This document shows, piece after piece, positions 48,038-56,194 of a DNA stretch of 64,000 bases. Below the pieces are notes generated by a model, which was not told where the DNA came from, searched no databases, and saw nothing but the letters and a program-made list of their open reading frames with translations. The position numbers were made by a program, and so were the translations under genes. The DNA is from an uncultured Glaciecola sp. (GTDB lineage Bacteria; Pseudomonadota; Gammaproteobacteria; Enterobacterales; Alteromonadaceae), in the NCBI GenBank assembly GCA_947496235.1, contig CANMCE010000015.1:1-64000 (forward strand), read 5' to 3'. Positions within the stretch are counted from its first letter, which is position 1. Each line of letters starts with the position of its first letter.

Positions 48038-48944
48038 TGCCGCGCTATTACAACAATTGGAAAAATTAGTTTCAGAGGGTCGAAATCCACGCACAATGAA
48101 TCTCGATACCTTGTCTAGTTTGGAATTAGCGAAAATTATAAATGATGAAGACAGGGTAGTCGCAGATGCCGTGGCAGCTTGTATCGGCGAGATGGCTAAA
48201 ACTATAGACGCAGTAGTAGCCGCCTTTAACAAAGGTGCTCGTCTAATTTATATAGGCGCAGGCACCAGCGGCCGCTTGGGCGTTTTGGATGCAGTTGAAT
48301 GTCGCCCAACTTTCAGCGTTACAGACAATGTAGTGGTTGGCGTGATTGCAGGCGGTGAAAAAGCCCTAATTCATGCAGTTGAAGGTGCTGAAGATAATTA
48401 CACTGGAGGTAAACAAGATTTAATTGCCGAAAATCTCAGTTCTGATGATGTGGTGATTGGTAGTTCAGCATCAGGTCGAACGCCGTACGTTATGGGCGCT
48501 CTTGACTATGCGAATGAACTGGGTTGTGAGACCGCTTGCATTGTATGTAATCCTGAAGCGCCATTATTGAAAACAGCCCAAATTGGTATTTGTGCCACAG
48601 TAGGGCCTGAGTGTTTAACTGGCTCAACTAGAATGAAATCTGGTACTGCGCAAAAACTTATCATGAACACTATTAGTACAGCTAGTATGGTCCGTATTGG
48701 TAAAGTGTATGAGAATTTAATGGTAGATGTTAATGCCACTAATGAAAAGTTGGTTGCACGCGCTATTCGTATTGTTATGCAAGCTACTGAGTGCAGTCAG
48801 CAACAAGCAGAAGAGGCCCTAGAAAAGGCCAACAAGAGTGCAAAACTGGCTATTTTGATGATACTTACCGGGCAAGATGTCGAGCAGGCTAAAGATTTGT
48901 TGGATGTGAATTCAGGTAATTTACGCAAGGCAATTTGTCGTTAA
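48030..48944 (+). CDS. murQ: N-acetylmuramic acid 6-phosphate etherase
   Basis: 304 residues from the ATG at 48030, with AGGAGA 6 nt upstream. An in-frame ATG at 48003 is further from that site and is rejected. It cleaves the lactyl ether of MurNAc 6-phosphate to GlcNAc 6-phosphate and D-lactate. The SIS sugar-phosphate site GAGTSGRLGVLDAVECRPTF and SASGRTPYVMGALDYA are intact, as is the C-terminal GKVYENLMVDVNATNEKL block. It overlaps the transporter gene by 8 bp and is followed by namZ after 1 bp. This gene is the strongest evidence for MurNAc catabolism. Confidence 0.97.
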   Translation: MDNAALLQQLEKLVSEGRNPRTMNLDTLSSLELAKIINDEDRVVADAVAACIGEMAKTIDAVVAAFNKGARLIYIGAGTSGRLGVLDAVECRPTFSVTDNVVVGVIAGGEKALIHAVEGAEDNYTGGKQDLIAENLSSDDVVIGSSASGRTPYVMGALDYANELGCETACIVCNPEAPLLKTAQIGICATVGPECLTGSTRMKSGTAQKLIMNTISTASMVRIGKVYENLMVDVNATNEKLVARAIRIVMQATECSQQQAEEALEKANKSAKLAILMILTGQDVEQAKDLLDVNSGNLRKAICR

Positions 48945-48945
48945 T

Positions 48946-50118
48946 ATGAAAATACTTCTGAGCATATTCATTTTCAATATTGTTTCGCTTTTTATGGTGG
49001 GCAATGCAACTGCCATTGAAACGGCATCAATTAAAGTAGGAGCTGCGCAACCAACAAAATACCTGCCATTGTTACAAGGCAAACGCGTCGGTCTGTTGGT
49101 CAATCAAACCTCTTATAACGGTGAGACTCATCTTGTAGATTTTTTGCAAAAAGAAGGCATAAACTTGGTTTACCTTTTTGCTCCCGAACATGGTATTCGC
49201 GGTAACCTAGGTGCGGGTGAAACCGTTGAAGATGGACGTGATGTAAAAAGTGGTTTACCCATCATTTCAATTTACGGAGATTCGAAGAAGCCCTCGCCTG
49301 AACTCTTATCAGATCTCGACATCATAGTGTTTGATATTCAGGATGTTGGCACTCGATTTTATACTTACATTAGTTCCATGCACTACATGATGGAGGCTGC
49401 GGCTGAAAATAATGTTGAATTTTTGGTGCTAGACCGCCCAAACCCTAACGGCATGTTCGTCGATGGACCAGTGTTAGAACCTGAATTTCAGTCGTTTGTG
49501 GGAATGCATCCAATACCAGTTTTACATGGTTTGACAGTCGCTGAATTGGCTAGGATGATCAAGGGAGAGAACTGGATAAATCAAGCTGAAGCGCTGCAAC
49601 TACATTGGGTGAAAGTAGAGCACTACAACAAGCAAATGCCCTATGATTTACCAATAGCGCCCTCGCCCAATTTGCCTAATGCACAAGCGATCCAACTTTA
49701 TCCGTCATTATGCTTTTTTGAGCCCACAGTTGTCAGTATTGGAAGAGGAACGGATTTTCCATTTCAGCTCATAGGACATGATCAGAAAAAATTGGGAAAC
49801 TGGCAAATAACACCTAAATCTATGCCATCATCTGCACCTAATCCTAAACTAAAGGGAAAACAATTAGCTGCAATGGATTTAACCCATTCTTCGATCAAAG
49901 GCTTAGATTTGTCTTTGTTCATTGAGACCTTTCACAAATTTTCGGTTCAAGAATTTTATACCTCCACCAGCTTTATGGACAAGTTAGCAGGTACTGACAA
50001 ATTGCGCCTTCAAATCGAACAAGGACTCTCCTTTGAAGAGATAAAATCAACTTGGCAGTCTGACCTTAAAGATTACAAACAAAAGCGAGCCCCCTATTTA
50101 TTGTATGCAGAAGACTAA
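48946..50118 (+). CDS. namZ: Exo-beta-N-acetylmuramidase NamZ (DUF1343, GH171)
   Basis: 390 residues with a signal peptide (about 1-24, ending ATAIE). DUF1343 blocks are FAPEHGIRGNLGAGETVED, SGLPIISIYG, FDIQDVGTRFYTYI and LDRPNPNGMFVDGPVLE. The B. subtilis family member NamZ (YbbC) releases MurNAc from the non-reducing ends of peptidoglycan, and in that genome it is clustered with murQ, murR, a transporter and amiE. Here it immediately follows murQ, so released MurNAc could be imported and passed to kinase and etherase. Last gene of the operon, followed by a terminator. Confidence 0.92.
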   Translation: MKILLSIFIFNIVSLFMVGNATAIETASIKVGAAQPTKYLPLLQGKRVGLLVNQTSYNGETHLVDFLQKEGINLVYLFAPEHGIRGNLGAGETVEDGRDVKSGLPIISIYGDSKKPSPELLSDLDIIVFDIQDVGTRFYTYISSMHYMMEAAAENNVEFLVLDRPNPNGMFVDGPVLEPEFQSFVGMHPIPVLHGLTVAELARMIKGENWINQAEALQLHWVKVEHYNKQMPYDLPIAPSPNLPNAQAIQLYPSLCFFEPTVVSIGRGTDFPFQLIGHDQKKLGNWQITPKSMPSSAPNPKLKGKQLAAMDLTHSSIKGLDLSLFIETFHKFSVQEFYTSTSFMDKLAGTDKLRLQIEQGLSFEEIKSTWQSDLKDYKQKRAPYLLYAED

Positions 50119-50135
50119 AGCGTTTTAGACATAAT

Positions 50136-50159
50136 AAAGCCCAGCGGGTGCTGGGCTTT
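50136..50159 (+). terminator. Rho-independent terminator after namZ
   Basis: AAAGCCCAGC-gggt-GCTGGGCTTT, a perfect 10-bp stem with a 4-nt loop. It closes the six-gene operon that begins at 42933. The convergent dps could also use it. Confidence 0.85.
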
Positions 50160-50204
50160 CTACATAATCGAATATCGATTTAGAGAGTATTTAAAATTAC
50201 CACA

Positions 50205-50717
50205 TTAGTGGCTAAGCTCCCCTGAAGCGGATTCAATGTGGGCTCGCACGAACCATTGAAACTGCTCCAGATCTGCTAGCTGACCGGTAATAATATCTTC
50301 AGATACTGGATCAAGTTCGGCTAGCGAATCTATTGCTGCTCTATGGTCGGCATTTACACCGTTATACACCTTGTCTAACGCCGCTAAATGATCTTTCACT
50401 AAAGCTTTACCAAGTTCGTAATCTTTCCAGCTACGTCTATCTACAATAGACTGTGGCGTGCCCACGGGGACTCCCCCTAAAGTTGCGATGCGCTCTGCTA
50501 ATGTGTCGGTCATTTCACGCACAGCTTCGACCTGAGGGTCTAGCATTTCGTGGACGCCGATGAAGTTTGGCCCCACTACGTTCCAATGAACGTGTTTTAA
50601 AGTTAATTGAAGATCAATTAATGCGACCATTCTGTCTTCTAAAACCGCAATCGCATTCTGTGCGGATTTTGATTTAACACCTGGAGCGGTGAATTCAGCT
50701 ACTTTATTAGAACTCAT
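50205..50717 (-). CDS. dps: Dps-family DNA-protection protein / mini-ferritin
   Basis: 170 residues from the ATG at 50717 with AAAGGAG upstream; the longer form starting at 50843 crosses a terminator and is rejected. The ferroxidase-site block LTLKHVHWNVVGPNFIGVHE and the following EAVREMTDTLAERIATLGG are complete. Dps dodecamers oxidise and store iron and coat DNA under stress. It is probably transcribed alone, since a minus-strand terminator lies upstream at 50794-50820. It appears unrelated to the surrounding cell-wall genes. Confidence 0.93.
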   Translation of the reverse strand: MSSNKVAEFTAPGVKSKSAQNAIAVLEDRMVALIDLQLTLKHVHWNVVGPNFIGVHEMLDPQVEAVREMTDTLAERIATLGGVPVGTPQSIVDRRSWKDYELGKALVKDHLAALDKVYNGVNADHRAAIDSLAELDPVSEDIITGQLADLEQFQWFVRAHIESASGELSH

Positions 50718-50793
50718 GATTTCTCCTTTGTTTAACGAATGAAATAAAGTGTCTTTGTAATGGAGTAATTGCAATTGACATGCCGATTCAAGT

Positions 50794-50820
50794 AAAAAAA
50801 TCAAGCCCTTACTGGGCTTG
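50794..50820 (-). terminator. Rho-independent terminator upstream of dps
   Basis: On the minus strand CAAGCCC-agtaa-GGGCTTG is followed by ATTTTTTT. It ends transcripts coming from the regulator and the small unknown gene before they reach dps. Confidence 0.8.
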
Positions 50821-50907
50821 GGCTTGATGGAGACTGAATTCAATAGTGAGAGTAAGTGGTCTGGATTTAATAGGAAAAATCTTCACACCTGTGTAAATTA
50901 TGCTTGG

Positions 50908-51231
50908 TTATTTTACCTGAAATGCGGCTTCCCAATCTTCTGGGGATACTAATGTTACTTTTAATGCTAAGCCATCGATTAAAAGCGTTTTGGATGTCAG
51001 CTTTATAGTAAATTTGCTACTTTCATGGAAAATATAATATGAATCAGCATGTTTTACATAACTAAATTCTCTTATATCTTGGAGGCGATAAAGCAATTCC
51101 AAATTTTCACTTTTAGGACGAACAACTTCTTTTGGTAAAGGACGAAAAACGCATTCCCCTTGTTGCTCATTCCCTGCGAAAACGATAAACCCCAAATAAC
51201 GATTCTTCGCGTCTTGAATAGCGAACCTCAT
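50908..51231 (-). CDS. Small protein of unknown function downstream of the regulator
   Basis: 107 residues, no signal peptide or membrane helix. The predicted fold is mostly beta strand (RYLGFIVFAGN, REFSYVKHADSYYIFHESSKF, LLIDGLALKVTLVSPEDW). It lies 24 bp after the RpiR-type regulator on the same strand and before a terminator, so the two are probably co-transcribed. RBS is weak (GGAATAC). No family was recognised. Its link to the regulator suggests a regulatory or accessory role, without proof. Confidence 0.65.
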   Translation of the reverse strand: MRFAIQDAKNRYLGFIVFAGNEQQGECVFRPLPKEVVRPKSENLELLYRLQDIREFSYVKHADSYYIFHESSKFTIKLTSKTLLIDGLALKVTLVSPEDWEAAFQVK

Positions 51232-51255
51232 AAGTTAAATGTATTCCATGGAAAG

Positions 51256-52104
51256 CTATTTAGCTCTCAATGTAGACACTGCATCACGGGTTTTTTCAAG
51301 CAGCACGCGGCGATCTGAATAGCGTTGCATCAATGCAATAAAAAGCACATCAATGACAAACTCTTGAGCGGTTCTTGCCAATATAGAAGAAATTCTTGTT
51401 GCCGCTTCTTCGGCCACCGAAAATAACCGAACGTTAGCCAGAGACGAAATAGGATTATCCCCGAACTTTGTGACTGAAATTATTTTGCTACCGCCCTTTT
51501 TTGCCTCTTTCACTACGTTCACCACTTCCGTAGTTGCGCCAGATTCACTAATAGCAAACACCACGTCATCTTGGTTTAAAGTGGAAGCAAGTGCTAACTG
51601 AGCATGCCCATCAATTTCCGAAAGTGCGGTAACCCCAAGCTTGTGTAACTTGAACACAAAATCTTTACCCACCAGTGCTGAACCACCTAAGCCTGTGACC
51701 AACACACGCTTAGCGTTATCAATGTAACCAACCGCTTTTTCAATTTGATTTTCTTCGTTCAAGGTCCGAGTTTGTTTTAATACATTGATTTTGCTGCGTA
51801 GTAACTTATCCGCCATGGTATGGTAATCATCTTCTATGGCAATGTTACCGTGCAATCTATGCTCATCATGAACCACATTTTTCGCATCTTCTAGTATGGC
51901 TAGTTTTAGCGCTGGATATCCTTTGTAATTGAGCTTCTGGGCAAACTTGACCACACTACTTTGGCTAATTCCTACAATTTCTGCGAGTTTTTGAGAAGAC
52001 AGGTCGCGCAGTGCGGTTGGCGTTTCTACGATAAAGTTGGCTAATCGTTGTTCGTTGTTGGATAACTTAGGCATTACTGCTCGAATTTTAGAAAAAGCGG
52101 CCAT
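51256..52104 (-). CDS. RpiR/MurR-family transcriptional regulator
   Basis: 282 residues. N-terminal winged-type helix-turn-helix (about 1-77, RDLSSQKLAEIVGISQSSVVKFAQKL is the recognition region) and a C-terminal SIS sugar-phosphate-binding domain (about 125-260: VLVTGLGGSALVGKDF and ISESGATTEVVNV). E. coli MurR of this family senses MurNAc 6-phosphate and represses murQP. The location inside the cell-wall locus suggests the same ligand. The gene diverges from the M14 peptidase, and the gap contains the TTATTC-N20-GAATAA repeat. Confidence 0.9.
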   Translation of the reverse strand: MAAFSKIRAVMPKLSNNEQRLANFIVETPTALRDLSSQKLAEIVGISQSSVVKFAQKLNYKGYPALKLAILEDAKNVVHDEHRLHGNIAIEDDYHTMADKLLRSKINVLKQTRTLNEENQIEKAVGYIDNAKRVLVTGLGGSALVGKDFVFKLHKLGVTALSEIDGHAQLALASTLNQDDVVFAISESGATTEVVNVVKEAKKGGSKIISVTKFGDNPISSLANVRLFSVAEEAATRISSILARTAQEFVIDVLFIALMQRYSDRRVLLEKTRDAVSTLRAK

Positions 52105-52140
52105 TCTGGCTCCTATATTTTTATTTACGACGCACTGGAC

Positions 52141-52182
52141 TTGAATAGATTATTCCTTTATTTATACTGATATTAGAATAAC
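52141..52182 (+). promoter_or_regulatory. Promoter overlapped by TTATTC-N20-GAATAA candidate operator
   Basis: TTGAAT (52141-52146) and TATACT (52163-52168), 16 bp apart, form a good sigma-70 promoter for the M14 peptidase gene. The arms ATTATTC (52149-52155, perfect for TTATTC at 52150-52155) and GAATAA (52176-52181) lie between and just downstream of the two promoter elements, exactly 20 bp apart as at 42898-42931. An extra GAATAA is at 52189-52194. A repressor bound here would block transcription. Confidence 0.7.
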
Positions 52183-52233
52183 TATCAAGAATAAACTAGT
52201 CTGTCTTTCTGCTAGTGTACTAGGCTTAACTGA

Positions 52234-53535
52234 ATGGATTTAAAATTTTTACTGAAAGCGTTGAATAAACCACACTTGGTTTTTCAGGATATCCAACCCC
52301 TAATTAAAACCTTATCTTCGCATTCAGCAGTTGAAGTAGAAGCTGTAGGAAATTCCTTTAGCGGTAAACCTATTTATCTTTTATCAATGGGACAGGGACC
52401 GACCAATGTGTTTTTGTGGACCCAAATGCACGGCGATGAAGCCACTGCAACTGCTGCAATATTTGATCTTATTGACCAACTTCTAAACGATAATGTATTA
52501 CCTGACTGGCAAGAACGCTATCGGTTACACATATTACCTATGTTAAATCCAGATGGCGCCCAAAGAAGAACAAGACAAAATGCTCAAGCCATTGATATCA
52601 ATAGAGACAGCATTAAGTTGCAAACCCCTGAAGGACGTTTGCTCAAAAAGTTAGTAAAAAAGCTTAAACCTGCCATTGGATTTAATTTACACGATCAAAG
52701 TCCATACTATCAGGTGGGCACCTCAGGGAATCCCTCAACAATTGCGTTTTTAGCCCCCGCGTTTGATCACGAAAAAACGATTTCCGCCGCTAGAGCGAGA
52801 GCTATGGCATTGATCCATCATATGAATCAGGCGCTGCAACCCTGTATACCTAATTCTGTTGCCCGCTACGATGACACCTATTCGCCACGCTCCTTTGGCG
52901 ATTACATTGCAAGCTTGGATGTGAGCACCATCCTTATTGAATCCGGCGCGGCCAGTGGCGATCCGAACAGACAAATCGCTCGCGAAATGAATGTAAAGGC
53001 CATAATAGAGGCATTAAAGGTATTTCCTGCAATCGAAACAGCTGAATCGCTGGATGCTGAAATTTCCGACTATTTTAACATTCCAGAAAACGTCTCCGAG
53101 ACCATATCAAGTGTGATCATCGATAAGTTACACTTCATTTGTGAAAACTCTTATCAAGCATCTATCAGCATTAAACAAACATCTCGTTGGTCTAATGAAT
53201 TCTATATCGATGCTGTGGGTGATTTAGGTGTACAAGCCGGTTTAGCCTATTTTGATGCCAGTGATTTGAGTTATGAACCCGGCATGGTGCACGAAATAAA
53301 TAACTACACTCGCATCACCAATGAGAGCTATCTTGATTGGTTGCGACAAGGGGTTATTCAATTTCAGGGTGAACCAGGTTTAATCGATAACCAATCTGAT
53401 TACCAAATTCTGTGCAACCAACCGATACCCGCGTTGCCTAGAGCTTTGATTTTAGGTCAGCCAGCTTATTTTTTAATGCGCAAAGCCGGGAAAATAGTCG
53501 CTGCTGTTATCAACGGCAGATTAGTACATTTGTAA
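52234..53535 (+). CDS. M14-family zinc carboxypeptidase, probably cytoplasmic
   Basis: 433 residues with no signal peptide. Zinc ligands H66 and E69 (MHGDEA) and H153 (NLHDQ) are present, the substrate carboxylate contacts are N123-R124 (DINRD), and the catalytic Glu is E236 (LIESGAASGD). The cytoplasmic location and the locus suggest a function like E. coli MpaA, which cuts the gamma-D-Glu-meso-DAP bond of recycled murein peptides; its product L-Ala-D-Glu is the substrate of the epimerase at 44240. It is longer than MpaA, with about 160 extra C-terminal residues of mixed alpha/beta character, so specificity is inferred. Confidence 0.85.
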   Translation: MDLKFLLKALNKPHLVFQDIQPLIKTLSSHSAVEVEAVGNSFSGKPIYLLSMGQGPTNVFLWTQMHGDEATATAAIFDLIDQLLNDNVLPDWQERYRLHILPMLNPDGAQRRTRQNAQAIDINRDSIKLQTPEGRLLKKLVKKLKPAIGFNLHDQSPYYQVGTSGNPSTIAFLAPAFDHEKTISAARARAMALIHHMNQALQPCIPNSVARYDDTYSPRSFGDYIASLDVSTILIESGAASGDPNRQIAREMNVKAIIEALKVFPAIETAESLDAEISDYFNIPENVSETISSVIIDKLHFICENSYQASISIKQTSRWSNEFYIDAVGDLGVQAGLAYFDASDLSYEPGMVHEINNYTRITNESYLDWLRQGVIQFQGEPGLIDNQSDYQILCNQPIPALPRALILGQPAYFLMRKAGKIVAAVINGRLVHL

Positions 53536-53734
53536 TTAGGAATATTTTATTATTTAACATTAAGCTAATTAAGAATTTTTTATTATTTACTTAACCATAG
53601 ATTGTGTTAGTTTGAACTATAAGACATCTTAGTCTTGATAATGATGCTGTTTGTTATCTTTTTACATGGATAACTTTCTCAATTTGAACATTTTATAAGT
53701 TGATTGAAGTTCGCTTTAGTCTAGGAAATAACGA

Positions 53735-56179
53735 GTGAAATTTACCCGGTTTTTGTGTTTTACATCTATTCTTTTATTGTTGCAAAGTTGCTCAAGTTCT
53801 CGTTACGAGCAACTGCCTTCCGAAAACTACAGTTTTAGGGTTAAGTCTTTAGTGCTGCACTTTACGGCCATTGATTACGCTACTTCTGTGAAATATTTGG
53901 TAGATAAAGGACATGTGAGTTCACATTACCTAGTGCCTGAAAAAAATGATCCTAGTTATCCCTATAGCAAATTAGAAGTTTTTCAACTGGTTGATGAAAA
54001 CGAACGGGCTTGGCACGCTGGCGTCAGTTATTGGCAAGGGCGAACAGGGCTGAATGATACCTCGATCGGCATTGAAATAGTCAATGTACCTAGTTGCATC
54101 AATCAGGAAGACGTTCCTCATTATGCGCAATTTGAAAAAGGGCAGCTTTGTGTTTTTCCAGACTATGACCCGGAACAAATAGAGTTAGTGATCCAGCTCA
54201 GCAAAGATATTCTATCGCGCCATCCAGACATTGAACCCACGGCTGTAATTGGCCATTCAGATATTGCACCCTCTCGTAAAAATGATCCAGGCCCAAGGTT
54301 TCCTTGGTACCGTTTATATCAAGAAGGTGTTGGCGCATGGTATGAAAAAGATACTCTAGCAAAATATTGGCAAATGTTTTCAAAACATCCGGTTAATCTC
54401 GGATTACTGCAAAAAGCCTTATCAGATTATGGATACGGCATTACCGAAACGGGTGTCTTGGACAGTCAAACTATAGATACCATTTCAGCTTTTCAAATGC
54501 ACTTTTTACCTTGGCAAGTCACTGGCAAAGCAGATGAAAGTACAGCTGCCGCCATATTCTCACTTATCGAAAAGTACTTCCCTAATAAACTAACGTCTTT
54601 GATGGAAAGATACGAAGAGGAAGTTGTCAGTCCACCAACGCCAATTGAAATTCAGGCAGGGCAACTAGATTTACTCTTCCCACTCCAGTATTCAAAAACC
54701 CGTCCACTGATGGATAATAAAGCAGACTTTTTCGCCTATAAAGGCAAAGGGGAAATGCGAATTCAAGCAACCCAAGATACGACTGCTGATATTTATATTA
54801 ACGGAGAAAAGTTAAATCTAACCCTGCCGTTTAGCTCACAAATGCAATCTTACAATCTTGGAAAGCGCACACATACGGGATTAAATACCCTAGAAGTACG
54901 CAATATTGCACCAGAAGATACCGAGCTCAATATACAAATTGATTACCCAGAAATTAGCCTTGCCGAATCCGTGCCTTATGATTTTTCTGAGGTAGATGCC
55001 TTAATTCAGGAAGACATTGATAATGGTTTCCCAGGGGCTGTACTACTTGTACTTAAAGACGGCAAGATTATCAAGCATTCCGCTTATGGTTATCAGAAAC
55101 GCTATGATGAAAATGGTATGCCACTAGCAAATCCTCAACCTATGCAAAAGGACACTATGTTCGACCTCGCCTCGAACACCAAAACCTTTGCCACTACTTT
55201 GGCCATCATGCATTTAGTGGATCAAGGTAAAATCTCATTACAGGCTCCTATTTCTCATTATTTGCCAGAATACTCAGGTGGTGGCAGGGACTCTCGTACG
55301 GTAGCAAGCCTATTATCTCATGCCTCAGGCTATGCCAGTGAAGTACAGTTCCACCGAGAGGACAATAGATATGGCAAAGCGTTTTTCTCGCAAAACCGTC
55401 AGTATACGGCGAATCTGTTAATGCAATCAGTGCCGTTAAACATTGGCAATTACGTTAAACAGACATACAGCGATACCAACTTTATGATTTTGGGCTTGTT
55501 AGTAGAACGAGTCACGGGCGTCGCTTTAGATGCTTATGTAGAAAACTTTTTGTATACCCCACTTGGTTTGACGTCAACTAAGTTCACACCTTTGCTTAAA
55601 GGGCACTTTGCAAATGAATTTGCCGCAACAGAATACGCCGGTAATACTAGAGGTGGACGCATTACCTTTGACAATATAAGAGAATATACGTTACAAGGCG
55701 AAGTCCATGACGAAAAAGCATTTTACGCCATGCAAGGGGTCGCTGGACATGCAGGGCTGTTTTCAAATGCAAAAGAAATGGCAGTATTGGCGCAAGCATT
55801 ATTAAATGGTGGAGGATACGGAAGCACTCACTTGTTTGACCATAGCACGCTAAATCGTTTTGTTCACCCACATCATGCTGACGATAAATTTGGATTAGGT
55901 TGGCGACTGGCCAATGTAAAACAAAATGCTTGGCACTTTGGCCCCTATGCAAGTGCAAATGCCTTTGGACACACGGGGTGGACGGGTATAGCCACGGTAA
56001 TCGATCCAGATTTAGACTTAGCAGTTATTCTGCTGACTAATAAAAAACATTCACCTATTGAAGGAACAGACACTGCTTTTGGCTTCACAGGTGATAGTTT
56101 TGCCACCGGTAAATATGGTAGTGTAATGACATTAGTGTATGAGGCCATACTTCATCACAAAAATAATAAGAAAAATTAA
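53735..56179 (+). CDS. Lipoprotein fusing an AmiD-like zinc amidase to a beta-lactamase-fold hydrolase
   Basis: 814 residues, GTG start behind AGGAAATAA. Lipobox LLQSC puts the lipid on C19, and Ser at +2 suggests the outer membrane. Amidase_2 domain (about 35-195): H42, H174 and D184 bind zinc, with E114 in GIEIVN. A peptidoglycan-binding helical domain follows (about 205-290). After a linker domain (about 300-415), residues 420-810 form a serine beta-lactamase-fold domain with S480-N-T-K483, Y578-S-D580 and H746-T-G. AmiD cuts the MurNAc-L-Ala amide. The second domain resembles AmiE (YbbE), which sits next to namZ and murQ in B. subtilis. The two domains may act on the same bond or on successive ones. 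Confidence 0.9.
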   Translation: MKFTRFLCFTSILLLLQSCSSSRYEQLPSENYSFRVKSLVLHFTAIDYATSVKYLVDKGHVSSHYLVPEKNDPSYPYSKLEVFQLVDENERAWHAGVSYWQGRTGLNDTSIGIEIVNVPSCINQEDVPHYAQFEKGQLCVFPDYDPEQIELVIQLSKDILSRHPDIEPTAVIGHSDIAPSRKNDPGPRFPWYRLYQEGVGAWYEKDTLAKYWQMFSKHPVNLGLLQKALSDYGYGITETGVLDSQTIDTISAFQMHFLPWQVTGKADESTAAAIFSLIEKYFPNKLTSLMERYEEEVVSPPTPIEIQAGQLDLLFPLQYSKTRPLMDNKADFFAYKGKGEMRIQATQDTTADIYINGEKLNLTLPFSSQMQSYNLGKRTHTGLNTLEVRNIAPEDTELNIQIDYPEISLAESVPYDFSEVDALIQEDIDNGFPGAVLLVLKDGKIIKHSAYGYQKRYDENGMPLANPQPMQKDTMFDLASNTKTFATTLAIMHLVDQGKISLQAPISHYLPEYSGGGRDSRTVASLLSHASGYASEVQFHREDNRYGKAFFSQNRQYTANLLMQSVPLNIGNYVKQTYSDTNFMILGLLVERVTGVALDAYVENFLYTPLGLTSTKFTPLLKGHFANEFAATEYAGNTRGGRITFDNIREYTLQGEVHDEKAFYAMQGVAGHAGLFSNAKEMAVLAQALLNGGGYGSTHLFDHSTLNRFVHPHHADDKFGLGWRLANVKQNAWHFGPYASANAFGHTGWTGIATVIDPDLDLAVILLTNKKHSPIEGTDTAFGFTGDSFATGKYGSVMTLVYEAILHHKNNKKN

Positions 56180-56194
56180 AAAGGATAACCGATA

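Noticed and set aside
53540-53580. TTATTT...GAATTT upstream of the amidase fusion as an operator copy
   Set aside because: Arms are imperfect and the spacing is about 17 bp; AT-rich sequence gives such matches by chance.
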